Shown: positions 32,726-41,584 of the stretch, piece after piece
Position numbering within the stretch: the stretch's first letter is position 1
Layout: each line of letters opens with the position of its first letter
NCBI RefSeq assembly: GCF_036046055.1
Contig: NZ_CP107939.1
Span: forward strand, 5,580,001-5,644,000
Length of the DNA: 64,000 nt
Direction of reading: 5' to 3'
Origin: Nocardia sp. NBC_00403
GTDB taxonomy: Bacteria > Actinomycetota > Actinomycetes > Mycobacteriales > Mycobacteriaceae
Made by a program: the position numbers and the translations under genes
The notes under the pieces: model-generated
What the model was told of the DNA's origin: nothing
Seen by the model: the letters and a program-made list of their open reading frames with translations, nothing else
Database searches by the model: none

Positions 32726-33715
32726 ATGACCGAGGCACCCGAAACGATGCGCGCGGCGGTATTGGACGCACCCGGACCGCCCGAGGCGCTGCACTTGCGT
32801 ACCCTGCCGATACCGACTCCACAGCGCGGTCAGGTGCTGATCCGCGTCCGAGCATTCGGGCTCAATCGTTCCGAGTTGCATACCCGGCTCGGGCTGGCCA
32901 AGGGGGTGACCTTTCCGCGTGTGCTCGGGATCGAAGCCGTTGGCGAGGTCGCGGCCTGCCCGGGTGGCGAGTTCGAGACCGGGCAGCAAGTCGCCGCGAT
33001 GATGGGCGATATGGGGCGCACCTACAACGGCGGCTACGCGGAATACACCTGTGTCCCTGTCGCACAGGTCATTCCGTTCAGCAGCGACCTGGACTGGGCC
33101 ACGCTCGGTGCGGTGCCGGAAATGCTGCAGACGGCCTACGGCTCGCTCACGGTCGGCCTCGACGCCCGGCGCGGCCAATCGATCCTGATCCGCGGCGGCA
33201 CCTCCTCGGTGGGGATGGCCACCGCAATTCTCGCTGAACAGCGCGGCATGACCGTGCTCTCGACCACCCGCAATCCGGCCAAAGCCGCAGCGCTGACGGC
33301 CATCGGCGTCGATCATGTCCTCCTCGACACCGGTGAGATCGCGAAGCAGGTGCGCGAGCTCACCGACGGCGGCGTCGATACCGCACTGGAGCTCGTCGGC
33401 ACGCCGACCCTGCCCGACACGTTGCGCGCCACGCGATTTCACGGCGTGGTCTGCTTCACCGGCATGCTGTCGAATCAGTGGACCGTCGAAAACTTCTACC
33501 CCATCGGCTATCTCCCGCGCGGCGTCCGGCTCGCGGCCTACGGCGGCGACGCGGGCGATCTGCCTGCGGAAGTCCTGCAGAGCTTCCTGGACACCGTCGC
33601 CTCCGGTACGGCACAGGTTCCCCTCCACCGCGTCTTCACCCTCGACCAGATCCAGGAGGCGCACGCCTATCTGGAATCGGACCGCGCCACCGGAAAACTC
33701 GTCGTCACCACCTGA
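32726..33715 (+). CDS. Zinc-independent MDR oxidoreductase
   Basis: A 329-aa quinone oxidoreductase-like enzyme. MRAAVLDAPGPPEALHLRTL opens the GroES-like domain, and the cofactor motif is RGGTSSVGMATAILAEQRG. No catalytic or structural zinc cysteines are seen. The ATG at 32726 has GAGGAG about nine bases upstream. It lies just after the SDR relic on the same strand and may once have shared its operon. Confidence 0.87.
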   Translation: MTEAPETMRAAVLDAPGPPEALHLRTLPIPTPQRGQVLIRVRAFGLNRSELHTRLGLAKGVTFPRVLGIEAVGEVAACPGGEFETGQQVAAMMGDMGRTYNGGYAEYTCVPVAQVIPFSSDLDWATLGAVPEMLQTAYGSLTVGLDARRGQSILIRGGTSSVGMATAILAEQRGMTVLSTTRNPAKAAALTAIGVDHVLLDTGEIAKQVRELTDGGVDTALELVGTPTLPDTLRATRFHGVVCFTGMLSNQWTVENFYPIGYLPRGVRLAAYGGDAGDLPAEVLQSFLDTVASGTAQVPLHRVFTLDQIQEAHAYLESDRATGKLVVTT

Positions 33716-33739
33716 CACCTGTGGGTGCCGCGCGCAGGC

Positions 33740-34654
33740 TCAGCGTGGCGGGTTCCACGGGATCAAGACGATCTTTCCCCGGACCCGGCCGGACTCGCTG
33801 AGTTGATGAGCTTTTGCGACCTCCGACAGGCTCATCACCTGGTCTATCTCGACGCGGAGTTCGCCACGTTCGACGGCCGCCGTGATCTCCTCCAGACCGG
33901 TGCCCGACGGCACGACATAGTGGCGGCGATACCGAGGGTCGGCTTCGGCATCGTCGCCCTGCGCATCGATGAGGCGACCACCCGGAGCCAGCACCGGCAG
34001 TGAGCGCGAGCCGTATTCCCCGCCGACGAGATCGAGCACTACGTCGATGTTCTGCACTGCAGTGGCGAAATCGGTTGTGGTGTAGTCGATCAGCTCGTCT
34101 GCCCCGATGTCGCTGAGGAATTCGTGGTTGCTGCCGCGGGCGGTGCCGACCACATGCGCGCCGCGGGATTTGGCTATCTGTACCGCAAGATGGCCGACCC
34201 CACCCGCAGCCGCGTGCACGAGCACCCGCTGGCCCGGGCGGAGATCCGCGAGGGCCTGCCAGGCCGTAAGCGCGGCGGTCGGCAATGCCGCCGCGCGCAC
34301 ATGATCGAGGGTCGCCGGTTTGGCAGCGAGGGCAACCTCCTGTACGACTACATATTCGGCGTACGCGCCGAATCGACCCAACACCATGCCGTGCACCTCG
34401 GCGCCGAGCTGGAATCGCGTCGTGCCTGGACCGAGCTCTTCGACGACTCCGGACACATCGAAGCCAAGAGTGAACGGCGGATCTCCGAGTTCGCGGATCA
34501 ACCCCGACCGCACCTTCCAGTCCGCCGCGTTCACCGCGGTCGCGGCCACCCGGACCAGCACCTCGCCCGCCCCTGGTCGAGGCCGATCGACCTCCACCGT
34601 CTCGAGAACTTCGGGACCGCCGTATGTCTTCTGTGTAATTGCCAGCATGCCCAT
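33740..34654 (-). CDS. NADP-dependent MDR oxidoreductase
   Basis: A 304-aa enzyme of the quinone oxidoreductase/enone reductase type. AITQKTYGGPEVLETVEVDR and NAADWKVRSGLI are the N-terminal family patterns; the cofactor motif is HAAAGGVGHLAVQIAKSRGA. The C-terminus KIVLIPWNPP is typical. Start choices are ATG 34654 or 34648. It diverges from an HxlR gene over about 60 bp and is the expected HxlR target, a common pairing for responses to reactive electrophiles and quinones. Confidence 0.89.
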   Translation of the reverse strand: MGMLAITQKTYGGPEVLETVEVDRPRPGAGEVLVRVAATAVNAADWKVRSGLIRELGDPPFTLGFDVSGVVEELGPGTTRFQLGAEVHGMVLGRFGAYAEYVVVQEVALAAKPATLDHVRAAALPTAALTAWQALADLRPGQRVLVHAAAGGVGHLAVQIAKSRGAHVVGTARGSNHEFLSDIGADELIDYTTTDFATAVQNIDVVLDLVGGEYGSRSLPVLAPGGRLIDAQGDDAEADPRYRRHYVVPSGTGLEEITAAVERGELRVEIDQVMSLSEVAKAHQLSESGRVRGKIVLIPWNPPR

Positions 34655-34671
34655 GATTCTCACGCGGTCTA

Positions 34672-34704
34672 GTATCAATTGGGAAGAAGGCACCTTTTCG
34701 ATAC
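34672..34704. promoter_or_regulatory. GTATC/GATAC inverted half-sites (HxlR operator)
   Basis: GTATC at 34672-34676 and GATAC at 34700-34704 are inverted half-sites in the gap between the divergent MDR and HxlR genes. The spacing is long, so two dimers or a looser site are possible. Confidence 0.4.
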
Positions 34705-34715
34705 CGAGGTACCCA

Positions 34716-35135
34716 ATGGAAACCACCTGGGACTGGGAACCCTCCCCGAACCTGGTCGAAAGCTACCTCCGGCACTGCCCGGCGCGGGATGTGCTCAGCG
34801 TCCTCGCGGACAAATGGGTGCTGCTGGTGCTCGGCGTACTGCGCAAGAGCGAGGGCCCCGTACGGTTCAACGACCTGCGTCGCCGTCTCGACGGCATTAC
34901 CCAGAAGATGCTCACCAAGACCTTGCGCGGTCTGGAACGCGACGGCCTCGTCCGCCGCGACGTGTATCCGACAGTCCCGCCCCGTGTGGAGTATTCGCTC
35001 ACCGAACTCGGCGCCAGCCTCGGCGAACTCAGCCACGCCATGGGCATGTGGTCGCAGCAGCACCACATCGAAATCCTCACCGCACGTGAGGATTTCGATG
35101 CGAAGGCGGCGCGCGAGCCCGAGCCGCTCCGTTAA
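34716..35135 (+). CDS. HxlR-family regulator
   Basis: A 139-aa winged-helix protein. DVLSVLADKWVLLVLGVLRK is the family N-terminal signature, with RFNDLRRRLDGITQKMLTKT and LRGLERDGLVRRDVYPTVPP as recognition helix and wing, then VEYSLTELGASL. The ATG at 34716 is used; the frame is open far upstream but antisense to the MDR gene. Its stop overlaps that of the convergent GMC gene within GTTAAC (35132-35135). Confidence 0.92.
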   Translation: METTWDWEPSPNLVESYLRHCPARDVLSVLADKWVLLVLGVLRKSEGPVRFNDLRRRLDGITQKMLTKTLRGLERDGLVRRDVYPTVPPRVEYSLTELGASLGELSHAMGMWSQQHHIEILTAREDFDAKAAREPEPLR

Positions 35136-37084
35136 CGCAAGCGCGCAGCGAGCCGGGTGGCGTTCATGTAGGCGATGGCTTCGATCGACACCATCGGATT
35201 CACGCCGGATGCGGTGGGAAAGCAGGATCCGTCCGCGACAACGAGATTCGAGTAACCCCACACCACACCATCGGGGTCGGTGGCCGAATCCGCCGCGGAT
35301 CCACCCATCCTGGCCGAGCCCATGATGTGCAGCGCGCCCATCGCGCACCGACCGGGGTCGTAGCCCGCACTGTGGCACTGGGCGACGAATTCGTCGTAGG
35401 AACCGTGCACCCCCGGCTCGTATGCCGGCCCCGCCTGATGTCCCGAGGAGATTCGCCGCGCTCCCGCAGCTTCTAGAAGCCTTGCCGCGCCTTCAATTCC
35501 GGCGTGCATGTGTTTCTTGTCGTACTCCGACAATCGGTACCGGACCACTGCTTCGCCATCGCGATCGGTCGACACCTGGCCGTGGTCACGGTCGCGCGTG
35601 ATGACCCCCACTGCGACGGTGTGCGCGAGATTCAGCATGGCATCGCGATGCTGAGTGCCACCACTCCAATTCATGAACCCCACCGACATGGCCGGTGTCA
35701 TGGGCCCGGTCTCGTAGATGACGCCGTAACCCGCGCCGTCCAGGTCGGCATGCTGCGTCGAGTAGCGGGTCTGCATGCCGCCTTCCCACGGCCGTATCTC
35801 TTCGTCGAACGTCCCGAACACCGCGGTGGCCGGGTGCAAACGCAGGTATCGGCCGATATTCTTGCCGGTGATGCCGGATCTGCCCAGCAGCGCAGGTGTC
35901 TGAATCGCGCCCGCGGCAACGACAACAGCGCGGGACCTGATGGTGATCGACTTTCCGTCGGTGGTGACGGCTTCGACACCGGCCGCGGAATCACTGTTCA
36001 CTACGATCTTTCGCACATCGGTGCCGATCAGGATTCGCGCGCCGTTTTCGGCGGCGTCGGCAAGCCACGTCTTCGCGACAGATTGTTTGGCGCCGATCCG
36101 GCAGCCGAACCCGCAACGACCGCACTCGATTCCAGCATCACAATTGCGGACATTGCGCGGCATCGCATCGATATGCCATCCGAGCTCGGTCGCACCGCGC
36201 TCCAGCACCGTGTCGCGGGCGGAGATGGCGGAATGGTCGCGATTCACCGAGATCCTGCGCTCCACCGCGTCCAGCGCCTCGGTGAACTCGTCGGCGGCAA
36301 ACTGCTTGGCGCCCAGGCTCGCCCATTCGTCGCGCACCGAGTCGGGTGTGCGGAACGACGTGGTCCAGTTGACGACGGTACCGCCACCGAGGCAGGTGCC
36401 TGCCACGAGACCGAGTTGCCCCTCGGCAGTGGTGGCCGGACCGGGAGCGTACAAACGCAGCAATCCGTCGAGCTCACCGGAACCGAAGTTCGCGTCGTCG
36501 TAATAGCCGCCGCGTTCGACGACCACCACTGCCAGACCGGCCGCGGCAAGCACCCCGGCCGCGGTCCCGCCGCCTGCGCCGGACCCGATCACCACGACGT
36601 CGCAATCCAAGGTGGTGTCCTCGGTCGGCTGCACCGGCCGCAATCCTGGGGCGGGCGCGTCGGGCAGCGGTCCCGGCGGCGGCGTGAATCCCATTCGCTC
36701 CCAGGCAGGATGGATGCCCGTCGGCCCGGAGGCCACGTAGTAGGCCGTGACTGCCGCGGACTTCAGCGCCTGGAACAACGCGCGCTTACGAGCGATACGG
36801 GAGCTACCGAGGCCGAGCAGTGCCTGCTCACGGTCCTGCGGCGTCAGCGAGGAGAAGCGGCGCGCGCCGCGGCCAGTGAGCAGACCGAACGTGCGGGAAT
36901 CCCAGGCATTCAGCAGCAGGTCGAAAGCCTTCCCGTCGGCCGCGCTCGGATTGCGCTCGAGCAACTGCTCGACGACATCGACCGCGCCTATCTGCGTCGC
37001 GGACGGCAACTCGGCCCCGTCTCCCGGTGTGAAGGTATCGCAGATGAGGCCGAGCGTGGCTCGCTGCTTGGCAGTCAATGGCAT
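35132..37084 (-). CDS. GMC oxidoreductase, long-chain alcohol oxidase-like
   Basis: A 650-aa flavoenzyme oxidising an alcohol group. An N-terminal helical domain (about 1-160, AKQRATLGLICDTFTPGDGA) of the fatty-alcohol-oxidase kind precedes the FAD fold VVVIGSGAGGGTAAGVLAAA. GTCLGGGTVVNWTTSFRTP is the GMC signature, and CDAGIECGRCGFGCRIGAK is the Cys-rich segment of the same group. The C-terminal NPMVSIEAIAYMNATRLA is the final FAD contact, and HIMGSARMG carries the catalytic His. No signal peptide with ATG 37084. The likely substrate is a long-chain alcohol or sterol. Confidence 0.88.
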   Translation of the reverse strand: MPLTAKQRATLGLICDTFTPGDGAELPSATQIGAVDVVEQLLERNPSAADGKAFDLLLNAWDSRTFGLLTGRGARRFSSLTPQDREQALLGLGSSRIARKRALFQALKSAAVTAYYVASGPTGIHPAWERMGFTPPPGPLPDAPAPGLRPVQPTEDTTLDCDVVVIGSGAGGGTAAGVLAAAGLAVVVVERGGYYDDANFGSGELDGLLRLYAPGPATTAEGQLGLVAGTCLGGGTVVNWTTSFRTPDSVRDEWASLGAKQFAADEFTEALDAVERRISVNRDHSAISARDTVLERGATELGWHIDAMPRNVRNCDAGIECGRCGFGCRIGAKQSVAKTWLADAAENGARILIGTDVRKIVVNSDSAAGVEAVTTDGKSITIRSRAVVVAAGAIQTPALLGRSGITGKNIGRYLRLHPATAVFGTFDEEIRPWEGGMQTRYSTQHADLDGAGYGVIYETGPMTPAMSVGFMNWSGGTQHRDAMLNLAHTVAVGVITRDRDHGQVSTDRDGEAVVRYRLSEYDKKHMHAGIEGAARLLEAAGARRISSGHQAGPAYEPGVHGSYDEFVAQCHSAGYDPGRCAMGALHIMGSARMGGSAADSATDPDGVVWGYSNLVVADGSCFPTASGVNPMVSIEAIAYMNATRLAARLR

Positions 37085-37214
37085 GACGAGAAGCATATTG
37101 CCCAACTGACTCAATGGCAGCAAAAGCGTTCCCAAAAACGGCGGCGCACATGTCGTTACGACAGTGACTCGGGCAACCGCACCGCGGTCGCCCGAGTGAC
37201 ACGTCGGCACGGCG

Positions 37215-37607
37215 TCAGCTCAACCGGGTCCGCTCGAATTCCCGATTGAGCACTCCCGAACGGAATGCCTCGACCTCCGCCACGCTGAAGTGCAGTTCCA
37301 CGCCGTCGACCGGCTGTGGTGCGGCAGCATCCGCACTGAATACGTAGACGCCGTCGTCGTGTCGCGTGGTCAAGTACAGGTCAGCTCGCCCGGCACGTAG
37401 GCCCTCCTGAAAAGCGTCGAACTGCTGGTCGGTGAAATACAGCAGCTGCTCGCCGGGCAGGGCCGTATCCAGGCTGGCGTGCTCGGCGGCCAGTTTGTCG
37501 TCCCAGACGGCGGTCCAGCCGTCCCGGCGGGCAACTCGGACGCAGTTCTGGTTGGGTGAACTGGCCGCAGCCTTGATGAATTCGCCAATAGTGAAGGTCG
37601 GCTCCAT
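37215..37607 (-). CDS. DUF397-domain protein
   Basis: A 130-aa protein with the DUF397 pattern FIKAAASSPNQNCVRVARRD then AVWDDK near the N-terminus and a second related half towards the C-terminus (GVELHFSVAEVEAFRSGVLN), so it is longer than the usual 60-80 aa. DUF397 proteins accompany Scr1-type XRE regulators in actinomycetes and can modulate them. The ATG at 37607 has AAAGGA upstream. It is last in the module HTH-methyltransferase-DUF397 on the minus strand. Confidence 0.8.
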   Translation of the reverse strand: MEPTFTIGEFIKAAASSPNQNCVRVARRDGWTAVWDDKLAAEHASLDTALPGEQLLYFTDQQFDAFQEGLRAGRADLYLTTRHDDGVYVFSADAAAPQPVDGVELHFSVAEVEAFRSGVLNREFERTRLS

Positions 37608-37674
37608 TGTCGTTCCTTTCTACGGGGTAAAGCTGGGGCGGCACAGAGACTCACGAGTCCTTGCCCGCCCCGTG

Positions 37675-38499
37675 TTACGGCGTATAGCCGACGGCGGCGA
37701 AGTTACACGGCCGCGCCGGATGATCGACATCGACGGCTAGGTCCGGTCGCCAGTCCGGGGCGTAGACGATGCCGGGCTCGACCAGTTCGAAGCCGTCGAA
37801 GAGCGCCGCGAACTGCGCGCGACTGCGCAGCGTGACCGGATCCGAGGTTTCGTCGTACAGCTCGGCGGCCGAGGCTATCTGCCGCTGTATCTCGGTGCCC
37901 GCGTCCTCCAGCGACACATGGGTCATGGCCGCGTAGCTGCCCGACTGCAGCCGGTCGCGCAATCGAGCCATCAACTCCAGCGGCCGTTCGGACTCCGCCA
38001 CGAAGGGCCACACGCTCACGACCAGCAAGCCGACCGGCTGGTCGAAGTCGATGAGACGGCGGGTGTCCGCGTGATCGAGGATCACGTCGGGGTGGCGCAG
38101 GTCGGCTTCGACGATGGCCGTCGTCTCGAGCGCGTGCTGCTGCAGCAGCAGGTCATGGGCGCGGTTGACCGCTTCCAGGTCGTTGTCGACATAGACGACA
38201 CGCGCGTCGGGAGCGGACTCGCGGGCGATATCGTGGGTGTTGCCGCCGGTCGGCAGGCCGGAGCCGATGTCGAGAAACTGCCGAATACCCTGCTCGACCA
38301 TGAATCGCGCAGCGCGCCCGAGGAACTCGCGATTGTGGTGCGCCCAGGTGTCGAGGTGGGAGAAGCGCGCGAAAACCCGTTCGGCGAACAGCTTGTCGGC
38401 ATCGAAGACCGGTTCGCCGGTCAGGTAGTAGTGGTAGAGGCGGGCGGCCGACGGCACACGCGGGTCGATCTCGCGGGACTCGAAGTCGTTGGTGGCCAT
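37675..38499 (-). CDS. DUF574-type S-adenosyl methyltransferase
   Basis: A 274-aa protein of the actinobacterial SAM-methyltransferase DUF574 family. PRVPSAARLYHYYLTGEPVF is the family start, and the SAM site is FLDIGSGLPTGGNTHDIARE with VVYVDNDLEAVNRAHDLLL. The substrate is unknown. It follows the XRE gene by 20 bp and precedes DUF397, so a three-gene operon is likely. This trio is common in Nocardia and Streptomyces and is suspected to affect development. Confidence 0.88.
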   Translation of the reverse strand: MATNDFESREIDPRVPSAARLYHYYLTGEPVFDADKLFAERVFARFSHLDTWAHHNREFLGRAARFMVEQGIRQFLDIGSGLPTGGNTHDIARESAPDARVVYVDNDLEAVNRAHDLLLQQHALETTAIVEADLRHPDVILDHADTRRLIDFDQPVGLLVVSVWPFVAESERPLELMARLRDRLQSGSYAAMTHVSLEDAGTEIQRQIASAAELYDETSDPVTLRSRAQFAALFDGFELVEPGIVYAPDWRPDLAVDVDHPARPCNFAAVGYTP

Positions 38500-38519
38500 G
38501 AGGGCTCCTGTTCGTGCGG

Positions 38520-39422
38520 CTACGAGCGATTGGCTGTTCTGCGACGAAAAGAGCGGGCGACGTGTTCCATGAACTGCCGTGAATCCTCGGCGCTGAGTGC
38601 GGCGGCGCTCAGCCGCGACCACACGGTCTCGCGGCGCGCGACGGCGGGTTTTTCATCGATGTAGCGGATGTCGCCTTGCAGTTCATCGATGGCCATCTCG
38701 AGGTCTCCCGCGGCACCGGGCGAAGGCACTCGGATCAACGTGTACCGGTCCTCCATGCCCGCACCGTTGGTCGGGATCGCGAACGGCAGCACCTGGATAA
38801 GGATGTTCGGTCGTCGAGACAGCTCGTGCAGGTGCTCGAGCTGATCGAGCATGACGGTGCGGTCACCGTATTCGCGACGCAGGCAGGACTCGGACAGAAT
38901 CGCGCGGAACTCGGGCGGATTACGTTTGACCAGGACTTCCTGCCGGGCCAGTCGCGCCTGTACCGAGTCTTCGACGGTGCTGCCATCGGCCTCGCCCGCG
39001 CCGGGGATCTCAGGCTTGTGCAGAGCACGAATGTAGGACTCGCATTGCACGAGGCCGGGCATGATCTCCGACTCGGCCGTGCGTAGCAGATCGGCGTGCG
39101 CCTCCAGATCGACAAGTAGTCGTAGCTCTTCGCTGTACGCGCGTCGATGGCTGGTGCTCCAGTAGCCGCGGCGATGATTGTCACGCCTGAGCTCGAGCAG
39201 GGTGTCGACGTAGCGCGCGTCGCCGAAACCCAGCCCGCCCGCCAACTTTTCGAGATCGCCGACCGAGATCGTGCCAATGCCATTGATGAGCCCATTGATT
39301 CGGCTCTGGCCTACCTCGATGATCTTCCCCGCGTCGGCCTGACTGATGCCAGCGGTCTTGATCATGTGCTCGATCTCGCGTCCCAACAACAGTTTTCGTG
39401 CGGTCCGCAGTCGCGTAGCCAT
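38520..39422 (-). CDS. XRE-family HTH regulator, Scr1/DUF5753 type
   Basis: A 300-aa protein. The HTH is at about residues 15-70 (REIEHMIKTAGISQADAGKI, then QSRINGLINGIGTISVGDLE). The long C-terminal DUF5753 domain includes SEIMPGLVQCESYIRAL and the conserved FRAILSESCLRREYGDR then NILIQVLPFAIPTNG. This is the Scr1-like partner of DUF397 proteins. A perfect 13-bp palindrome lies about 50 bp upstream. The ATG at 39422 (MATRLRT) is favoured; an ATG at 39434 is also possible. Confidence 0.88.
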   Translation of the reverse strand: MATRLRTARKLLLGREIEHMIKTAGISQADAGKIIEVGQSRINGLINGIGTISVGDLEKLAGGLGFGDARYVDTLLELRRDNHRRGYWSTSHRRAYSEELRLLVDLEAHADLLRTAESEIMPGLVQCESYIRALHKPEIPGAGEADGSTVEDSVQARLARQEVLVKRNPPEFRAILSESCLRREYGDRTVMLDQLEHLHELSRRPNILIQVLPFAIPTNGAGMEDRYTLIRVPSPGAAGDLEMAIDELQGDIRYIDEKPAVARRETVWSRLSAAALSAEDSRQFMEHVARSFRRRTANRS

Positions 39423-39472
39423 GGCCCCCAACATATTCAACGGCACCGATATCGCCACTCCACTTCCTGAAG

Positions 39473-39485
39473 CGTGATAATCACG
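39473..39485. promoter_or_regulatory. Palindrome upstream of XRE gene
   Basis: CGTGAT-A-ATCACG is a perfect 13-bp palindrome between the XRE gene (minus) and a small plus-strand gene. It is a candidate operator for the XRE protein. Confidence 0.45.
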
Positions 39486-39576
39486 GTACATTTAACACAT
39501 TCACGATATCATGGAACGCCGAGGCAGCGGGTGTCATCGCTCGCAGTCCCCGCAACCCGGAGAGGGGCATCGGCTG

Positions 39577-39843
39577 ATGACGACCAGACCGATCGCCGAC
39601 GATGAGATGCGCAGGAAAGCCCCAGCACCGCAACCCATTTCAGCCCGCAAGCCCGTCTCCGGAACCGCGCCGGCAGCCGGGAAGCGGATCGCCGCCGGCC
39701 ATCACTGCTGCCGGCCGGACGGCACCGAACCGTACCTGAACGACCTCACCGCACGAGCGATCCTGGCCGCCGAACACACGCTGCCGTGTGATCGCTGGCT
39801 GGCGGCCGCCGCATTCATGTCGGCCGACCTGGACGACGACTAA
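39577..39843 (+). CDS. Small conserved-type hypothetical protein
   Basis: An 88-aa protein starting at ATG 39577 with GGAGAGGGG at a good distance. The N-terminal half is Pro/Ala-rich and disordered; the C-terminal half holds HHCCRPDGTEPYLNDLTARA then ILAAEHTLPCDRWLAAAAFM, with three Cys and two His that might bind metal. No family is recognised. It diverges from the XRE gene and precedes a DUF4254-like gene, a neighbourhood typical of actinomycete accessory genes. Confidence 0.65.
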   Translation: MTTRPIADDEMRRKAPAPQPISARKPVSGTAPAAGKRIAAGHHCCRPDGTEPYLNDLTARAILAAEHTLPCDRWLAAAAFMSADLDDD

Positions 39844-39907
39844 GGGCATGGATCGGATCCCTACACGGCGACGCCTGTTCAGAGCGGCGTCTGCGAGCGG
39901 AGCACAG

Positions 39908-40402
39908 ATGACTATCCATGACGCACAACAGTTTCGGCAGCCACAGATGGCAACGGCGGCAGGCAGGCCTGGACTACTACCGAGCGCCGATGAACTTCTG
40001 GACGCAATCCAGGACGACCGGTCGAACAACCACCCACTCGCAGTGTCGGCGAGTCACGCGGGCAGCCTGCACCGCCGACGCATCGACGAGCCCACGCGCA
40101 CAGCCGAAATCGACACCCACCGATCCACCCTGATGCGCGCGATCGACCTGTGGGTAAGCCGAAACGTGCCCACCGCGCACACCGGTCCGACCATGCACAC
40201 CGAAGGACTCGGGCCCGTTGTCGACCGACTCGCGGAGCGGCTCGTACAGGCCGAACACGCCACCCGCGCGCTACCGGAGCACGATACGCGGGCGCGCCGA
40301 GCTCGCAATCGCCTCGAAGAAATCCGCCTTGGTTATGACGCACTGATCGCCGAGGTGCTCGGGGGCAAGCGTCAACTCCCCCGCACTGCGGCCCAGCGAT
40401 GA
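39908..40402 (+). CDS. DUF4254-like protein
   Basis: A 164-aa protein. HRSTLMRAIDLWVSRNVPTA, HTEGLGPVVDRLAERLVQA and NRLEEIRLGYDALIAEVLGG match the DUF4254 pattern (R..LI..ID.WV, HTETLG..VDRL). Function is unknown. The ATG at 39908 starts the recognisable part; the frame is open back to 39788. It is 65 bp after the small 88-aa gene and may share its transcript. Confidence 0.7.
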   Translation: MTIHDAQQFRQPQMATAAGRPGLLPSADELLDAIQDDRSNNHPLAVSASHAGSLHRRRIDEPTRTAEIDTHRSTLMRAIDLWVSRNVPTAHTGPTMHTEGLGPVVDRLAERLVQAEHATRALPEHDTRARRARNRLEEIRLGYDALIAEVLGGKRQLPRTAAQR

Positions 40403-40756
40403 TCCGCAGATCGCTGCGACCAGGACACCGATAGCCCCGCGAACCCGACCAACCCGGTCGGAGGTCTTGCGGGGCCGATGGTGCGAGCCCCGGGTGCAGG
40501 TCTGCACCGGTCGAATGCCAACGGTGTCGCACCGACATGTCGCGACAGCGCTGGCTGCTGCTCGACCGTGAGGTCCGAGTCGCGGTAGCACAACCCCTGG
40601 TACTACAACGGCATTTTCCTGAGTCGGTGCTGGTAGATCGGGTAAGTTGACGCCAGGCGAACACGTGAACGGCGACGCGCCCGACAGGGCGAATAGCGGC
40701 ACGATCGAACTCGCGGGCGAGTGGCAGCACGGCACCTTCTTCGAGGGAGCAGCGCT
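40403..40756. other. Intergenic stretch before the xanthine-dehydrogenase operon
   Basis: These 354 bp show no convincing gene. Short open frames near 40650-40750 lack a family pattern. The GAGGGAG ribosome binding site of the next gene lies at about 40742-40748. The promoter of the molybdenum hydroxylase operon is expected here; no clear operator was found. Confidence 0.45.
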
Positions 40757-41584
40757 ATGGATCTCAACACGATCACCGACATCGTTCGGCGCCCTCCGGA
40801 CCGACCGGGTTCGGGTTGGCGCGAGGGTGACGCGTGGCTCGCCGGCGGAACATGGTTGTTCTCCACCGAGCAGCCGCAGCTGCGGCGTCTCGTCGATCTC
40901 ACCGCACTTGGTTGGGACAGTTTGGTGCCCAGCGATGCCGGGCTCGAGATCGGCGCGACGTGCACCATCGGTGAGCTGGCGGCCTTCGTGCCGCCGAGCG
41001 ACTGGCGCGCGGGCTCGCTGTTCGCCACCAGCTGCGAGGCGTTCCTGTCGTCGTTCAAGATCTGGAATGCGGCGACTGTGGGTGGCAACATCTGTATGTC
41101 GCTGCCCGCAGGCCCGATGATCACCATGACGGTCGCGCTCGAAGCCATGTACACAGTGTGGGCTGCGGACGGGTCCGAACGCACCGTCGACGCGGCCGCC
41201 TTCGTCACGGGCGACCACCGCAACATCCTCGCCCCCGGCGAGATTTTGCGGCACATCGACATCCCGGTCAGCGCGCTTCGCAAGCGGCACACGCACCGGC
41301 GCTTCACCCTCACGCACCTGGGTCGCTCGACGCTGTTCATGATCGCCACCCAGGCACCCGGCACCGCCGACCTGCTGCTGACCATCACGGCAGGCACCAC
41401 CCGTCCGGTGCGCCTGACCTTCGACACCATGCCCGACGCCGAGGAACTGCGGCAGTGCATCGATGCGATACCCGAAGACCTGTGGTTCAGCGACCCGAAC
41501 GGCACGCCCGACCATCGTCACCACCTGGCCCGGCACTTCGCGGAGGAGATCCGCGTCGAACTCGCCGAAGGATGCCGGGCATGA
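40757..41584 (+). CDS. Molybdenum hydroxylase FAD-binding subunit
   Basis: A 275-aa subunit of xanthine-dehydrogenase/CO-dehydrogenase-like enzymes (CoxM/XdhB type) that takes electrons from the [2Fe-2S] centres to FAD. Visible family features are AWLAGGTWLFSTEQP near residue 27, LEIGATCTIGELAAFV, and NAATVGGNICMSLPAGPMIT. The ATG at 40757 follows GAGGGAG. Its stop overlaps the start of the fused Fe-S/Mo gene (ATGA), so the two are coupled. Confidence 0.9.
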   Translation: MDLNTITDIVRRPPDRPGSGWREGDAWLAGGTWLFSTEQPQLRRLVDLTALGWDSLVPSDAGLEIGATCTIGELAAFVPPSDWRAGSLFATSCEAFLSSFKIWNAATVGGNICMSLPAGPMITMTVALEAMYTVWAADGSERTVDAAAFVTGDHRNILAPGEILRHIDIPVSALRKRHTHRRFTLTHLGRSTLFMIATQAPGTADLLLTITAGTTRPVRLTFDTMPDAEELRQCIDAIPEDLWFSDPNGTPDHRHHLARHFAEEIRVELAEGCRA

